Below, in pieces: positions 17,593 through 25,606 of a DNA stretch of 35,409 nt. The translations under genes were made by a program, and so were the position numbers. Each line of letters starts with the position of its first letter. Positions within the stretch are counted from its first letter, which is position 1. The stretch is from Burkholderiaceae bacterium 26 (GTDB lineage Bacteria > Pseudomonadota > Gammaproteobacteria > Burkholderiales > Burkholderiaceae). Location: positions 1-35,409 of the forward strand of contig JYOB01000014.1 in the NCBI GenBank assembly GCA_000955795.1. Direction: 5' to 3'. The notes under the pieces were generated by a model. It saw nothing but the letters and a program-made list of their open reading frames with translations. It had not been told where the DNA came from and ran no database searches.

Positions 17593-18546
17593 TCAGGTGA
17601 TGTGAGACTCCGCTACGCGATGGATCAGGCGGCGCACTTCCAGCGTGGCCCGCGTGTGGGGTCGGAGTGGGGATTCCGCCAAGACCACGAAGCGCTCAAG
17701 CAGAGGCTGGACGATCTGCGACGACGCCAGCCGCGCATCCAGCATGCCGGGCTGCACGGATGCGATAGCGTAGCCGCCGCCGGCTGCGGCAATCTCGTAT
17801 TGCAGGCGGACGGAGTCGGCCTCTACCGCCACTTGCAGTGGCAAGGCGTGGTCTGTGGCCAGACGATCCAGCCGTGCACGCAACAGATGAGGGCGACTGG
17901 GTACGACAAGAGGAACACCGGCCAGCGCAGTCAGCGCGACATCGCTCTTGCTGACAAGGGCATCCCCTCGTCGGCCAACCAGATGCAGAGGTACGCGCGC
18001 AAGCACGTATGCGTCACCAATGCTCGCCTCGTCTTCCCGCAGAACAATGCCCATGTCGAGCCGGCCGTCCCGCAATTGCTCTTCAAGCTGCGCGCTGGCA
18101 CCTTCCACCAGGTGTAGCCGCACGCCGGGCAGTTGCTCGCGCACGGCGGCGAACAGCGGCGCTGCAAATTGCCCGACCGCTGAAGGCAGCAAGCCGACCA
18201 GCACCTCCCCAACGGGTTGGCCGCGCGCATTGCGAATGTCATCGGCAAGAGCGTCGGCCTCATCCACAAGACGGGCGACACGCGGCAGTGTCTGCTCACC
18301 AAACTCTGTGAGCACGACACCGCGACCGGTTCTGCGAAACAGGCGCTGCCCACACTGCTGCTCAAGCTGTGCAATGTTGCGGCTGACCATGGACTGCGGC
18401 ATATCGAGCATCGCGGCGGCCTTGCTCAGGCTTCCTGATGCGGCAACGCGTACAAACAGCAGCCAGCGTGGGTCGATGATCGGTAGCGTGCTGAGCATGT
18501 CCGGCATGACCACCTTGCCGGGCTTTGGCGAGGGTGTCGGCTTCAT
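17593..18546 (-). CDS. LysR-type transcriptional regulator (second of an overlapping pair)
   Basis: A 317-residue LysR regulator. The winged HTH is IDPRWLLFVRVAASGSLSKAAAMLDMPQSMVSRNIAQLEQQCGQRLFRRTGRGVVLT split over about residues 23-78, followed by a linker helix and a periplasmic-binding-fold effector domain (about 100-300). Its ATG at 18546 overlaps the stop of the upstream LysR gene (ATGA), which fixes the start although the frame stays open far upstream. The DNA-binding domain differs clearly from its neighbour's, so it is not a recent duplicate. Likely role: control of the adjacent catabolic genes. Confidence 0.88.
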   Translation of the reverse strand: MKPTPSPKPGKVVMPDMLSTLPIIDPRWLLFVRVAASGSLSKAAAMLDMPQSMVSRNIAQLEQQCGQRLFRRTGRGVVLTEFGEQTLPRVARLVDEADALADDIRNARGQPVGEVLVGLLPSAVGQFAAPLFAAVREQLPGVRLHLVEGASAQLEEQLRDGRLDMGIVLREDEASIGDAYVLARVPLHLVGRRGDALVSKSDVALTALAGVPLVVPSRPHLLRARLDRLATDHALPLQVAVEADSVRLQYEIAAAGGGYAIASVQPGMLDARLASSQIVQPLLERFVVLAESPLRPHTRATLEVRRLIHRVAESHIT

Positions 18547-19499
18547 GGCTGCGGTGCGGACGGTGATACCGGCGGCGATGCACCAGGCGCGGCAGCGTCC
18601 ATGGCCGCCGCCGCTTCCTTGATAAGCGCACGCAGCCAGCGCAGGCCAAGATCGGCGCTGCGGTGCTTGTGCCACTGCATGGATTGCTCCATGCGAGGAA
18701 TGGGCACCGGCACCGGGCGAATCGTGATGGGCAGGCTGCGGACGGCCTGCGCGGCGAGCCGCTTGTGCATGGTGGCAATCCGGTCGGTGCCGATCAACAG
18801 GTGCGCGGGTGCCACAAAGCTGAATGTGGTGGTCTCTATCCTCCGGACGATGCCCAGCTTGTGCATGAACCATTGCTCCAGCGCGGAGTGTTCGTCCCCA
18901 GGCTGCACGACGATGTGGCCGGCGCCCATGTAGCGCTCGGCGGTCAGTTCGCCCCTGGCCAGCGGGCTTTGGTCCCACAGCACGCAACAAAAGGTTTCCT
19001 CAAACACGACCTCGGCTGGGTGCTCGGCCGGGCAGTAGTCCTTGGGGATGATAAGCAGGTCGACTTCACCGCGCTCCAGTGCACGCTCGGGGTAGGCGAC
19101 CTGCGGGCGCAGTTCAAAGCGGACACCCGGCGCCTGGTGGTATGCGAGCCGCAGCAGATGCGGCATCAGGGTCATCGTCGTGTAGTCCGAGACCAGGAGA
19201 CGGAAGATCCGATCCGATTGGCGTGGCAGGAAGGCCGGCTGTGCGGCGACGGTGGCATCGATCCGCACAAGGATGTCGCGCACGGGGTCTTTCAGGCCTT
19301 CTGCCCGTGCCGTCAGTTCCATCTTGCGGCCGACTTGGACCAGCAGCTCGTCGTCAAAGTACTCGCGCAGCCGCGCCAGCGCATTGCTCATTGCGGCCTG
19401 GCTCAGATGGACCTTCTCTGCGGCGCGGCTGATGTTCTGTTCGGTCAGGAGAGCGTCGAGGGCGACGAGCAGATTTAGGTTGAGCTTGTTAAAGCGCAT
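18543..19499 (-). CDS. LysR-type transcriptional regulator, NodD/NahR-like
   Basis: A 318-residue LysR regulator that starts MRFNKLNLNLLVALDALLTEQNIS and continues AAEKVHLSQAAMSNALARLREYFDDELLVQVGRKMELT, the N-terminus typical of the NodD/NahR/LinR subgroup, whose members respond to flavonoids, salicylate or other aromatic compounds. The effector domain runs from about 95 to 300; the tail is proline/alanine-rich. It is divergently oriented to the outer-membrane protein gene at 19805 across a 305-base regulatory region. Its stop overlaps the start of a second LysR gene. It is the best candidate activator of the plus arm, by the usual LysR divergent rule. Confidence 0.9.
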   Translation of the reverse strand: MRFNKLNLNLLVALDALLTEQNISRAAEKVHLSQAAMSNALARLREYFDDELLVQVGRKMELTARAEGLKDPVRDILVRIDATVAAQPAFLPRQSDRIFRLLVSDYTTMTLMPHLLRLAYHQAPGVRFELRPQVAYPERALERGEVDLLIIPKDYCPAEHPAEVVFEETFCCVLWDQSPLARGELTAERYMGAGHIVVQPGDEHSALEQWFMHKLGIVRRIETTTFSFVAPAHLLIGTDRIATMHKRLAAQAVRSLPITIRPVPVPIPRMEQSMQWHKHRSADLGLRWLRALIKEAAAAMDAAAPGASPPVSPSAPQP

Positions 19500-19584
19500 G
19501 GGCGCCGTCTCCGTTGAAGGTCTTCTCCCGAAGCGATTGGGGCACCCCCCGCAGCGTGGTCTTGTGGTCTCGCGCTAGGGTTTC

Positions 19585-19602
19585 CCCTGAAAGTATTCAG
19601 GG
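19585..19602. promoter_or_regulatory. 18-bp palindrome, candidate LysR operator
   Basis: CCCTGAA-AGTA-TTCAGGG is a perfect 7+7 palindrome with a four-base centre, 86 bases upstream of the NodD-like LysR gene and about 200 upstream of the outer-membrane protein gene. The TGAA...TTCA half-sites span T-N10-A, one base short of the classical LysR T-N11-A. The rest of the 305-base intergenic region (19500-19804) contains no gene. Confidence 0.45.
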
Positions 19603-19766
19603 CGCCAATACAGCGGATGGAAACAATCAATTTGAGCCATTCGCGAGGGCATCTTAATCTAAACCCGTCCTGGCACACACGCGAATTGCGGTGCACAACC
19701 CAGGATGATGTGCGCCCCAAATAGACGGCAGCAGCGGCTTGTTTGCGCGCACTCAACGACAAAACA

Positions 19767-19786
19767 GACACCCGATACGAGGTGTC
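19767..19786. promoter_or_regulatory. Inverted repeat in the leader of the catabolic operon
   Basis: GACACC (19767-19772) pairs with GGTGTC (19781-19786) around eight bases, ending about nine bases before the AGGAGA ribosome site of the gene at 19805. It could be an operator half-site pair, or an RNA hairpin near the start of translation. The stem is short and there is no T-tract, so it is not a terminator. Confidence 0.3.
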
Positions 19787-19804
19787 GAAAAGTGAGGAGA
19801 CAAC

Positions 19805-20737
19805 ATGAGCAAACGACTAGCCGCGGCGTGCACTGCCGCAGGCTGCATGACGCTGGCCGCGCTGGCGTCGAACACCGCGAATGCATTTGAAGGGGGCGTT
19901 TCGCCGTATCCAGCCGGTGCTGCGGGCACCAGCATCGCAGCCATGCCGCCGATCCCTGGGTTGTTCGTGCTGGAGCAATTCAGTTACAGCCACTCCAACG
20001 GGTTATACGACAACAGCGGCAACAAACTGCCGATTCCGTTCAGTATCTCTGCGCCGTCGATGACGACGCGCTTGCTGGCGGCGTATCCGGTCACCGTGCT
20101 GGGTGCGGGTCTGTATTCCCAACTGGTTGTGCCGGTGGTCTCGCTGCATACGGACATTGTCGGGCAGAGCCAACGCCATAACGGCTTGTCGAATATCACG
20201 GTATCGCCTGCCATCTTGAAGTGGTCGGTCACGCGCAACCTCGCCATCGTCACGGGCTTTGATATCGCGCTCGCCAACGGTGCATACAACCAGGACCGCC
20301 CAAGCGTGGCAGTGGGCTACACGTCATGGCAGCCGGTCTTCTCGTTTCGTTACAACGTGCCCAACGGCATTGACGTTGGCATGACCAACCGCTTGCTCAT
20401 CAACCGGGAAAACGGCGACACCGGATACCGCTCGGGTTCGGCCTATGTGGCGGATTTCACGGCGGGGTGGAACTTCGGCAAATGGAAAGTCGGCGTAGTG
20501 GGCGGCTATCTGAACCAGTTCACCGACGACAAGCTCAATGGCGCGACCGTCGCCAACAACCGTGCCCGCAGCTTGGCACTGGGGCCATCCATTGCGTACG
20601 ACGCGGGCGCCTTCAATATCAACATCAACTATCAGCAAGGGGTGTATGCAGCCAACACATCCAAGAGCAGCGCAGTGTGGCTGAACATCGCCATCCCGCT
20701 GTGGGCGAAGCCGCCTGGCCCGGGCAACGGCATCTGA
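19805..20737 (+). CDS. Outer-membrane protein of the phenol/MetA-degradation (SphA-like) transporter family
   Basis: A 310-residue exported protein with an N-terminal signal peptide (basic MSKR, hydrophobic core, cleavage expected near TANAF, residues 24-28). The mature part has alternating hydrophobic strands rich in glycine and aromatic residues, ending in the strand AVWLNIAIPLW. The pattern fits the Phenol_MetA_deg family of outer-membrane proteins found in aromatic-compound operons and thought to admit hydrophobic substrates. An AGGAGA ribosome site precedes the ATG. It opens the ten-gene plus-strand operon, 21 bases before the hydrolase gene, which suggests an entry channel for the pathway substrate. 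Confidence 0.85.
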   Translation: MSKRLAAACTAAGCMTLAALASNTANAFEGGVSPYPAGAAGTSIAAMPPIPGLFVLEQFSYSHSNGLYDNSGNKLPIPFSISAPSMTTRLLAAYPVTVLGAGLYSQLVVPVVSLHTDIVGQSQRHNGLSNITVSPAILKWSVTRNLAIVTGFDIALANGAYNQDRPSVAVGYTSWQPVFSFRYNVPNGIDVGMTNRLLINRENGDTGYRSGSAYVADFTAGWNFGKWKVGVVGGYLNQFTDDKLNGATVANNRARSLALGPSIAYDAGAFNININYQQGVYAANTSKSSAVWLNIAIPLWAKPPGPGNGI

Positions 20738-20758
20738 AAACGCATTAAAGGAATCGGG

Positions 20759-21919
20759 ATGTTCCGCTATTTCCCTACGAACTACGTCTGGAATTTGTCC
20801 GTCGATCTTGCCATTGAAATGGGGGCGCGCATCGGCGAAATCGAGGCGATGTGCGCACCATTGCAGGAGGCCGCCAAGCAGCCTGATGCCGCCGGTACGC
20901 GCGCGTTTCGCGAAACGTGGTCGCGCATGGCCGACAAGCTGTGCGAGCTGGCCGCGGAGGACGAAGCGCGAGGGCGCACGCTGTCCGCCGGCGACAAGTA
21001 CAACCGTGCCGCCACGTACTACCTCACCGGCGAGCGCTTGCAAGCGCACGGCGCGGAAGGCCGTCTTGAGCTGTACAAGCGCTTTCTGGAGGTGTTTGCC
21101 AAGGGCATTGCCGCGACGGGCGAAAACTGCGAACGCGTGGAGATCCCGTATGGCGATGCGCATCTCTCTGCGCTCTATGTCCGTGCGGAGGGCGTGACCG
21201 GGCGGGCCCCGATTCTCGTGCAGATCAACGGGCTGGACTCGACCAAGGAGATGAAGTACCGCGTCGGGCTGCCGCAGTGGCTGGCGCGGCGTGGGGTGTC
21301 GTCGCTCGTGGTTGATCAGCCTGGTACGGGCGAGGCCTTGCGCCTGCACGACATGCATGCGGTCTACAACACCGAAGTGTGGGCCAGCAAGATCGTCGAC
21401 TGGCTGGAAACGCGCGATGACATCGACCCGAAACGCATCGGCCTGGAAGGCGTTTCACTCGGCGGCTACTACTGTCCGCGCGCGGTGGCTTTCGAGCCGC
21501 GCTTTGCATGCGGCGTGGTGTGGGGCGCCAACCATGACTGGCGCGACGTGCAGAAAAAGCGCCTGGCGCGCGAGGGAAGCTTTCCCGTGCCGCACTACTG
21601 GGAACACGTGCGCTGGGTGTGGGGCGCGCCCGACATGGACACCTTCATGCGCATTGCCGAAAACGTGCATCTGGATGGCGTGCTTGACCGCATTCGTGTT
21701 CCGTTTCTCGTCACCCATGGCGAGAAGGACTCGCAAATTCCCGTGCACTGGGCCCACCGCACGTATGAGCAACTCGTCAACAGCCCCAAGCGCGAGCTGA
21801 AGATCTTTACCGACCGCGAAGGCGGCGTGCAGCACAGCAGTTTCGATAACTCGGCCAACGCTGGTGCCTACATCGCCGACTGGGTCGCAGAAACACTGGG
21901 CGGCCGGACGGCCCCCTGA
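20759..21919 (+). CDS. Alpha/beta hydrolase, 2,6-dihydroxypseudooxynicotine hydrolase / FrsA-like (C-C bond type)
   Basis: A 386-residue alpha/beta hydrolase with a long helical N-terminal domain (about residues 1-125). That layout fits 2,6-dihydroxypseudooxynicotine hydrolase and related C-C hydrolases rather than ordinary esterases. The catalytic triad is readable: Ser233 in GVSLGG, Asp324 in HGEKDSQIP and His359 in GGVQHSS. The oxyanion segment is QINGLDSTKE. An AAAGGA ribosome site is present. It sits directly before the extradiol-dioxygenase gene, so cleavage of a ring-fission product or an acyl side chain is plausible. The closeness to the nicotine-pathway enzyme is from memory and needs an alignment. 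Confidence 0.85.
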   Translation: MFRYFPTNYVWNLSVDLAIEMGARIGEIEAMCAPLQEAAKQPDAAGTRAFRETWSRMADKLCELAAEDEARGRTLSAGDKYNRAATYYLTGERLQAHGAEGRLELYKRFLEVFAKGIAATGENCERVEIPYGDAHLSALYVRAEGVTGRAPILVQINGLDSTKEMKYRVGLPQWLARRGVSSLVVDQPGTGEALRLHDMHAVYNTEVWASKIVDWLETRDDIDPKRIGLEGVSLGGYYCPRAVAFEPRFACGVVWGANHDWRDVQKKRLAREGSFPVPHYWEHVRWVWGAPDMDTFMRIAENVHLDGVLDRIRVPFLVTHGEKDSQIPVHWAHRTYEQLVNSPKRELKIFTDREGGVQHSSFDNSANAGAYIADWVAETLGGRTAP

Positions 21920-21947
21920 TCATCAACCCATGACCGATAGGACTTCC

Positions 21948-22904
21948 ATGAACATCATCGGACCCGATGCACTGCTGTTTGGCGTCGACGACGTTGCCGC
22001 GTGCGCGCAATATCTGACCGACTACGGCCTGAAGCCGGTTGGCGTGACCGCCGCCGGAGGCCGCTTCGAGGCGCTGGACGGCACGTTCATCCGCATTGCG
22101 CACAAGGACGATGCGACCTTGCCGCCCTCGCTCGGCACCGCGAGCTTCCTACGCCAGACCATCTACGGCGTGGCCGACCAGCAGACGCTGGAGGCGATTG
22201 CCGCAGAGCTGCAGAAAGACCGCCCCGTCGAACGCCATGCGGATGGCTCCATCCACGCTGTGGACGATGCGGGCTTTGCACTGGCGTTTCAGGTGACGGT
22301 TCGCCGCCCGCTGGAGTTACCGGCGGAGCGTGTCAACGCACCGGGCGCACCTGCGCAGCGGCCGGCGAACGTTGTAGGCGTGGACGGCGATGCCGTGGTG
22401 CAGGCCCGCACGCTCTCGCACGTTGTCTACTTCGTGCCGGATGCCGCGAAGGCGGAGGCGTTCTACGTCAAGCGCCTGGGCTTTGTCTGCACCGATCGCT
22501 TTGTCGGCGTGGGGCCTTTCTTGCGCCCTGCCGGCACGCTCGACCACCACACGCTTTTCATGATCGAGACGCCGCCATTCATGAAGGGCTGTGAACATTT
22601 CACGTTCCATCTGGGCGGCCCGACCGAGGTGATGCAGGCCGGGGCGCGACTGGTCGAGAAGGGCTATCAATCGTTCTGGGGCCCGGGGCGCCATCGCTTC
22701 GGCTCCAACTGGTTCTGGTACTTCAACAGCCCGCTCGGCTGCCATGTGGAATACGACGCCGACATGGACTTGCACGATACCGACTGGATCGCACGCGAAG
22801 CACCCATGGGGGCGGACACCTCGCAACTGTTCCTGTTCCAGCATCGCGAGAACTGGGCACCGGGCGGTCCGCCGGCAACCGATGCGGCGCACGCCGCATC
22901 CTGA
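21948..22904 (+). CDS. Two-domain extradiol-type (VOC) ring-cleavage dioxygenase
   Basis: A 318-residue VOC-superfamily protein with two repeated modules (about 1-125 and 150-290), the plan of type I extradiol dioxygenases such as BphC. In the C-terminal module the 2-His-1-Glu iron site is credible: His158 (LSHVVYF), His217 or His221 (CEHFTFH) and Glu268 (GCHVEYD), with spacing close to BphC. It therefore probably cleaves a catecholic or dihydroxypyridine-like ring next to the hydroxyls. An ATG at 21930 is also in frame, but the one at 21948 follows AGGACTTCC. It lies 28 bases after the hydrolase gene and 17 before the Rieske ferredoxin gene. Confidence 0.83.
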   Translation: MNIIGPDALLFGVDDVAACAQYLTDYGLKPVGVTAAGGRFEALDGTFIRIAHKDDATLPPSLGTASFLRQTIYGVADQQTLEAIAAELQKDRPVERHADGSIHAVDDAGFALAFQVTVRRPLELPAERVNAPGAPAQRPANVVGVDGDAVVQARTLSHVVYFVPDAAKAEAFYVKRLGFVCTDRFVGVGPFLRPAGTLDHHTLFMIETPPFMKGCEHFTFHLGGPTEVMQAGARLVEKGYQSFWGPGRHRFGSNWFWYFNSPLGCHVEYDADMDLHDTDWIAREAPMGADTSQLFLFQHRENWAPGGPPATDAAHAAS

Positions 22905-22921
22905 GGGATCGGAACTCAGCC

Positions 22922-23290
22922 ATGTCGACATCCAACCGCGTACCGCTATGCCAGTTGCATGAATTGATCGATGGCCATTCGCGTGGTTTTGACCCGCGCG
23001 GTATCGGCCAGGACACGGTCTTCGTGGTGCGGCGAGGCGAGGCACTTCATGCCTACCGTGATGCCTGCCCGCATCAGGGCGGAACGCCAATGGCATGGCG
23101 CAAAGATGCCTACCTCAATGGCGACGGCACCCGCATCGTCTGCCATGCGCATGGCGCGCAATTCGATATCGGCTCCGGCGTTTGCGTTCTTGGCCCCTGC
23201 CTGGGACAAGCGCTGGAGCCCATCAAGATCGAGGTGGCCGAAAACGGCACCGTGTTCTTGATGCCAGACAACAAGGAGACACCACAATGA
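22922..23290 (+). CDS. Rieske-type [2Fe-2S] ferredoxin
   Basis: A 122-residue stand-alone Rieske protein. The cluster ligands are Cys49 and His51 (CPHQGG) and Cys74 and His77 (CHAHGAQFD), giving C-x-H-x22-C-x2-H. There is no membrane anchor and no catalytic oxygenase domain. No Rieske oxygenase alpha subunit or reductase gene occurs anywhere in the window. It lies between the extradiol dioxygenase and the FAD monooxygenase and overlaps the latter by four bases (ATGA at 23287). It could donate electrons to an enzyme encoded elsewhere, or keep the extradiol iron reduced as XylT-type ferredoxins do; both are inference. Confidence 0.9.
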   Translation: MSTSNRVPLCQLHELIDGHSRGFDPRGIGQDTVFVVRRGEALHAYRDACPHQGGTPMAWRKDAYLNGDGTRIVCHAHGAQFDIGSGVCVLGPCLGQALEPIKIEVAENGTVFLMPDNKETPQ

Positions 23291-24417
23291 CATCCCCAGT
23301 GCAGAAGATCCTCGTGATTGGCGGCGGCTTTTCCGGCATGGCCGCAGCCATCCAATGCACCAAGCTCGGCATGCAGGTCGACATGGTCGAGATTGATGCG
23401 AAATGGCGGGCCTATGGCGCCGGCATCAGCATCGGTGGCCCAACGCTGCGCGCCTTGAAAACTATTGGCGTACTCGATGCATTCCGAGAGCGCGGCTACT
23501 GTGGCGATGGCGTCAATCTTTTCACATCGAGCGGCCAGGCGCTGGGGCAGCTACCCACGCCGCGTGTGGCCGGACCAGATGTGCCGGGTGGCGGCGCAAT
23601 CATGCGCCCGGCGCTGGCTGACATCCTGGCCAAGGCGACGGTCGCTGCGGGCGTGAAGGTGCGCCTGGGCTGCACATTCACAGCGATTGAGCAACGCGCC
23701 GACGGGGTGGACGTTGCCTTTACCGATGGCACGCAAGGTCGCTACGACCTCGTGATCGGCGCCGATGGGTTGTACTCGAAGGTGCGCGAGGCAGCGTTTC
23801 CCAATGCACCCACGCCGCAGTACACCGGCCAGGGTGTCTGGCGTGCCGTGGTTCCTCGCCCCGCAGACATTACGTGCGCAACGATGTGGCTCGGGCAGAA
23901 GGTCAAGACAGGCGTCAACCCCGTATCGCAAGACGAGATGTACCTGTTCGTGACCGAAGACCGTGAGGCGAACGAGTACATCGACCCGCAACGTTGGCCG
24001 CAGATGCTGTCGGATCTGCTCGCACCGTTCAGCGCGCCGTTGATGCAAACCATCCGCGCGCAGATCTCCGCACAGTCGCTCATCAACTATCGCCCACTGG
24101 AAAGCCTATTGATGCCGCGCCCGTGGTTCAGCGGCCGCATCGTGCTGATCGGGGATACGGTCCACGCCACCACACCGCACATGGCGGCCGGTGCCGGTAT
24201 CGGCCTGGAAGACGCCATCGTGCTAGCCGAGGAATTGGAGCGCGCTGCCACGCTCGATGCCGCACTGCAAGCCTTCCAGGATCGCCGCTGGGACCGTTGC
24301 CGCATGGTGGTGGAAAACTCCGGCCGCCTGGGCGAGATCGAGATTGCCGGCGGTGACAAGGCCGAGCACGCCCGCATCATGCGCGACACGCTCATGAGCC
24401 TGGCACAGGCCATCTGA
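23287..24417 (+). CDS. FAD-dependent aromatic-ring hydroxylase (PHBH / salicylate-hydroxylase type)
   Basis: A 376-residue class A flavin monooxygenase. The FAD Rossmann motif is GGGFSG (12-17), the second fold segment is YDLVIGADGLYSKVR, and the flavin-ribityl motif is IGDTVHATTPHMAAGAGIGLEDA (about 287-309). All three define the p-hydroxybenzoate hydroxylase family, which hydroxylates phenolic or hydroxypyridine rings using NAD(P)H and oxygen. Translation is coupled to the Rieske gene by ATGA. It is the likely first oxidative step, making the ortho-dihydroxy ring for the extradiol dioxygenase. Resemblance to 6-hydroxynicotinate monooxygenase or salicylate hydroxylase could not be ranked. 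Confidence 0.88.
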   Translation: MTSPVQKILVIGGGFSGMAAAIQCTKLGMQVDMVEIDAKWRAYGAGISIGGPTLRALKTIGVLDAFRERGYCGDGVNLFTSSGQALGQLPTPRVAGPDVPGGGAIMRPALADILAKATVAAGVKVRLGCTFTAIEQRADGVDVAFTDGTQGRYDLVIGADGLYSKVREAAFPNAPTPQYTGQGVWRAVVPRPADITCATMWLGQKVKTGVNPVSQDEMYLFVTEDREANEYIDPQRWPQMLSDLLAPFSAPLMQTIRAQISAQSLINYRPLESLLMPRPWFSGRIVLIGDTVHATTPHMAAGAGIGLEDAIVLAEELERAATLDAALQAFQDRRWDRCRMVVENSGRLGEIEIAGGDKAEHARIMRDTLMSLAQAI

Positions 24418-24433
24418 CACGGCGGAGACCTCC

Positions 24434-25606
24434 ATGGAATCGAATCTTGAGACCGGCGGCGCAGCGCGATTGGGCGGCCGGGGCACGTTCGCGCTACTGG
24501 CTGCACATTGCGCCGGCATGGTCGACATGGTCGCCTTGCCGGTATGGGTTGGCACCTTGATCGGAAGCTATCACCTCGACCCGCAAGAGGCGGGTGGCTT
24601 GGTAACGTTGTTTTTAGCGGCGGCCGTGGCAAGCAGCGTAGTCTTCGCGCCACGACTGAATCGTCTGCCGGCCCGTGCTTCTGTATCTGCCGGCTTTGGG
24701 GTGGCCATGCTGGCGTTTCTCAGCATGGCAGCCGTGGGCGACAGTTATGCGGCCATGGCAGGTTTGCATGCTGTTGCGGGTTTCGCCGTGGGATGCAGCC
24801 TGAGCTTTACGCACGGCACAATCGGGCGCAGTCGCAATCCGCATCGGTTGTTTGCTGCGGCGGGCTTGGCGCTGGGCTGCTTTGCCATCGCTTTTCTGGG
24901 TGTGACACCGGGCTTGGTCGCGTTGCACGGTGGATCGATCCTCTTCCGCGTCTTCGCGGGTGTCATGGCGATTGCCGCCGTGCTGTGTGCGGCGGCGTTT
25001 CCGGCCCTTGAGGCGCCGCGCCTTGAGATGTCCGCTGCCGAGCCGAGCTTTTCGCCAGCCGTATGGAGCGGCATGCTGGGCGTGGCCTGCATGGCAGTGA
25101 CCCAGGCAATGGTGTTCAGCTTTGTCGAACGCATTGGCGTGGATCGAGGTTTCGGCCTGGCCGCCGTCACCTCCGTATTGATCGCAACGGGGTTGGTGAA
25201 CCTGCTGCCAGCGCCAATGGCGGGGTTCCTGGAGTTGCATGTGCCGGCCCGGCGGGTTGTGCTGGGTGGGCCGCTCGTGCAGGCAACACTTGCGCTCGTC
25301 ATCACGCAGAGTTCTGCGCTGGCCCCGTATGCGGCGGCCGGCGCGGTGTTCGTTGCCGTCATGATCTTCACGCACACCTTCGCGTTTGGCGTGCTGGCCC
25401 GGATGGACGTCACCGGCCGCGCCGTGGCCGCCACGCCCGCCATGCTGATGACTGGCGCCGCCGTCGGGCCGATCCTTGGCGGCACGCTGGTCAAGTTTCT
25501 TGGCTACGGCAGCCTTGGCATCGCCGCTGTCTTGATGGCCATTGCCGCCATGCTGTGTTTCTCACGTCTTGAACGCCGCGCTGTGCCCGCAGGAGCCTCC
25601 GCATGA
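24434..25606 (+). CDS. MFS transporter
   Basis: A 390-residue membrane protein with about twelve hydrophobic segments and a polar N-terminus. Early helix 1 reads HCAGMVDMVALPVWVG, and the loop after helix 2 (RLNRLPARASVS) is a weak version of MFS motif A. A GGAGA ribosome site precedes the ATG, 16 bases after the FAD-monooxygenase stop. Its stop overlaps the cyclase-family gene (ATGA). Its place in the operon suggests uptake of the substrate or export of a toxic intermediate; direction and specificity are not visible. It is not closely similar to the MFS gene at 3224. Confidence 0.85.
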   Translation: MESNLETGGAARLGGRGTFALLAAHCAGMVDMVALPVWVGTLIGSYHLDPQEAGGLVTLFLAAAVASSVVFAPRLNRLPARASVSAGFGVAMLAFLSMAAVGDSYAAMAGLHAVAGFAVGCSLSFTHGTIGRSRNPHRLFAAAGLALGCFAIAFLGVTPGLVALHGGSILFRVFAGVMAIAAVLCAAAFPALEAPRLEMSAAEPSFSPAVWSGMLGVACMAVTQAMVFSFVERIGVDRGFGLAAVTSVLIATGLVNLLPAPMAGFLELHVPARRVVLGGPLVQATLALVITQSSALAPYAAAGAVFVAVMIFTHTFAFGVLARMDVTGRAVAATPAMLMTGAAVGPILGGTLVKFLGYGSLGIAAVLMAIAAMLCFSRLERRAVPAGASA

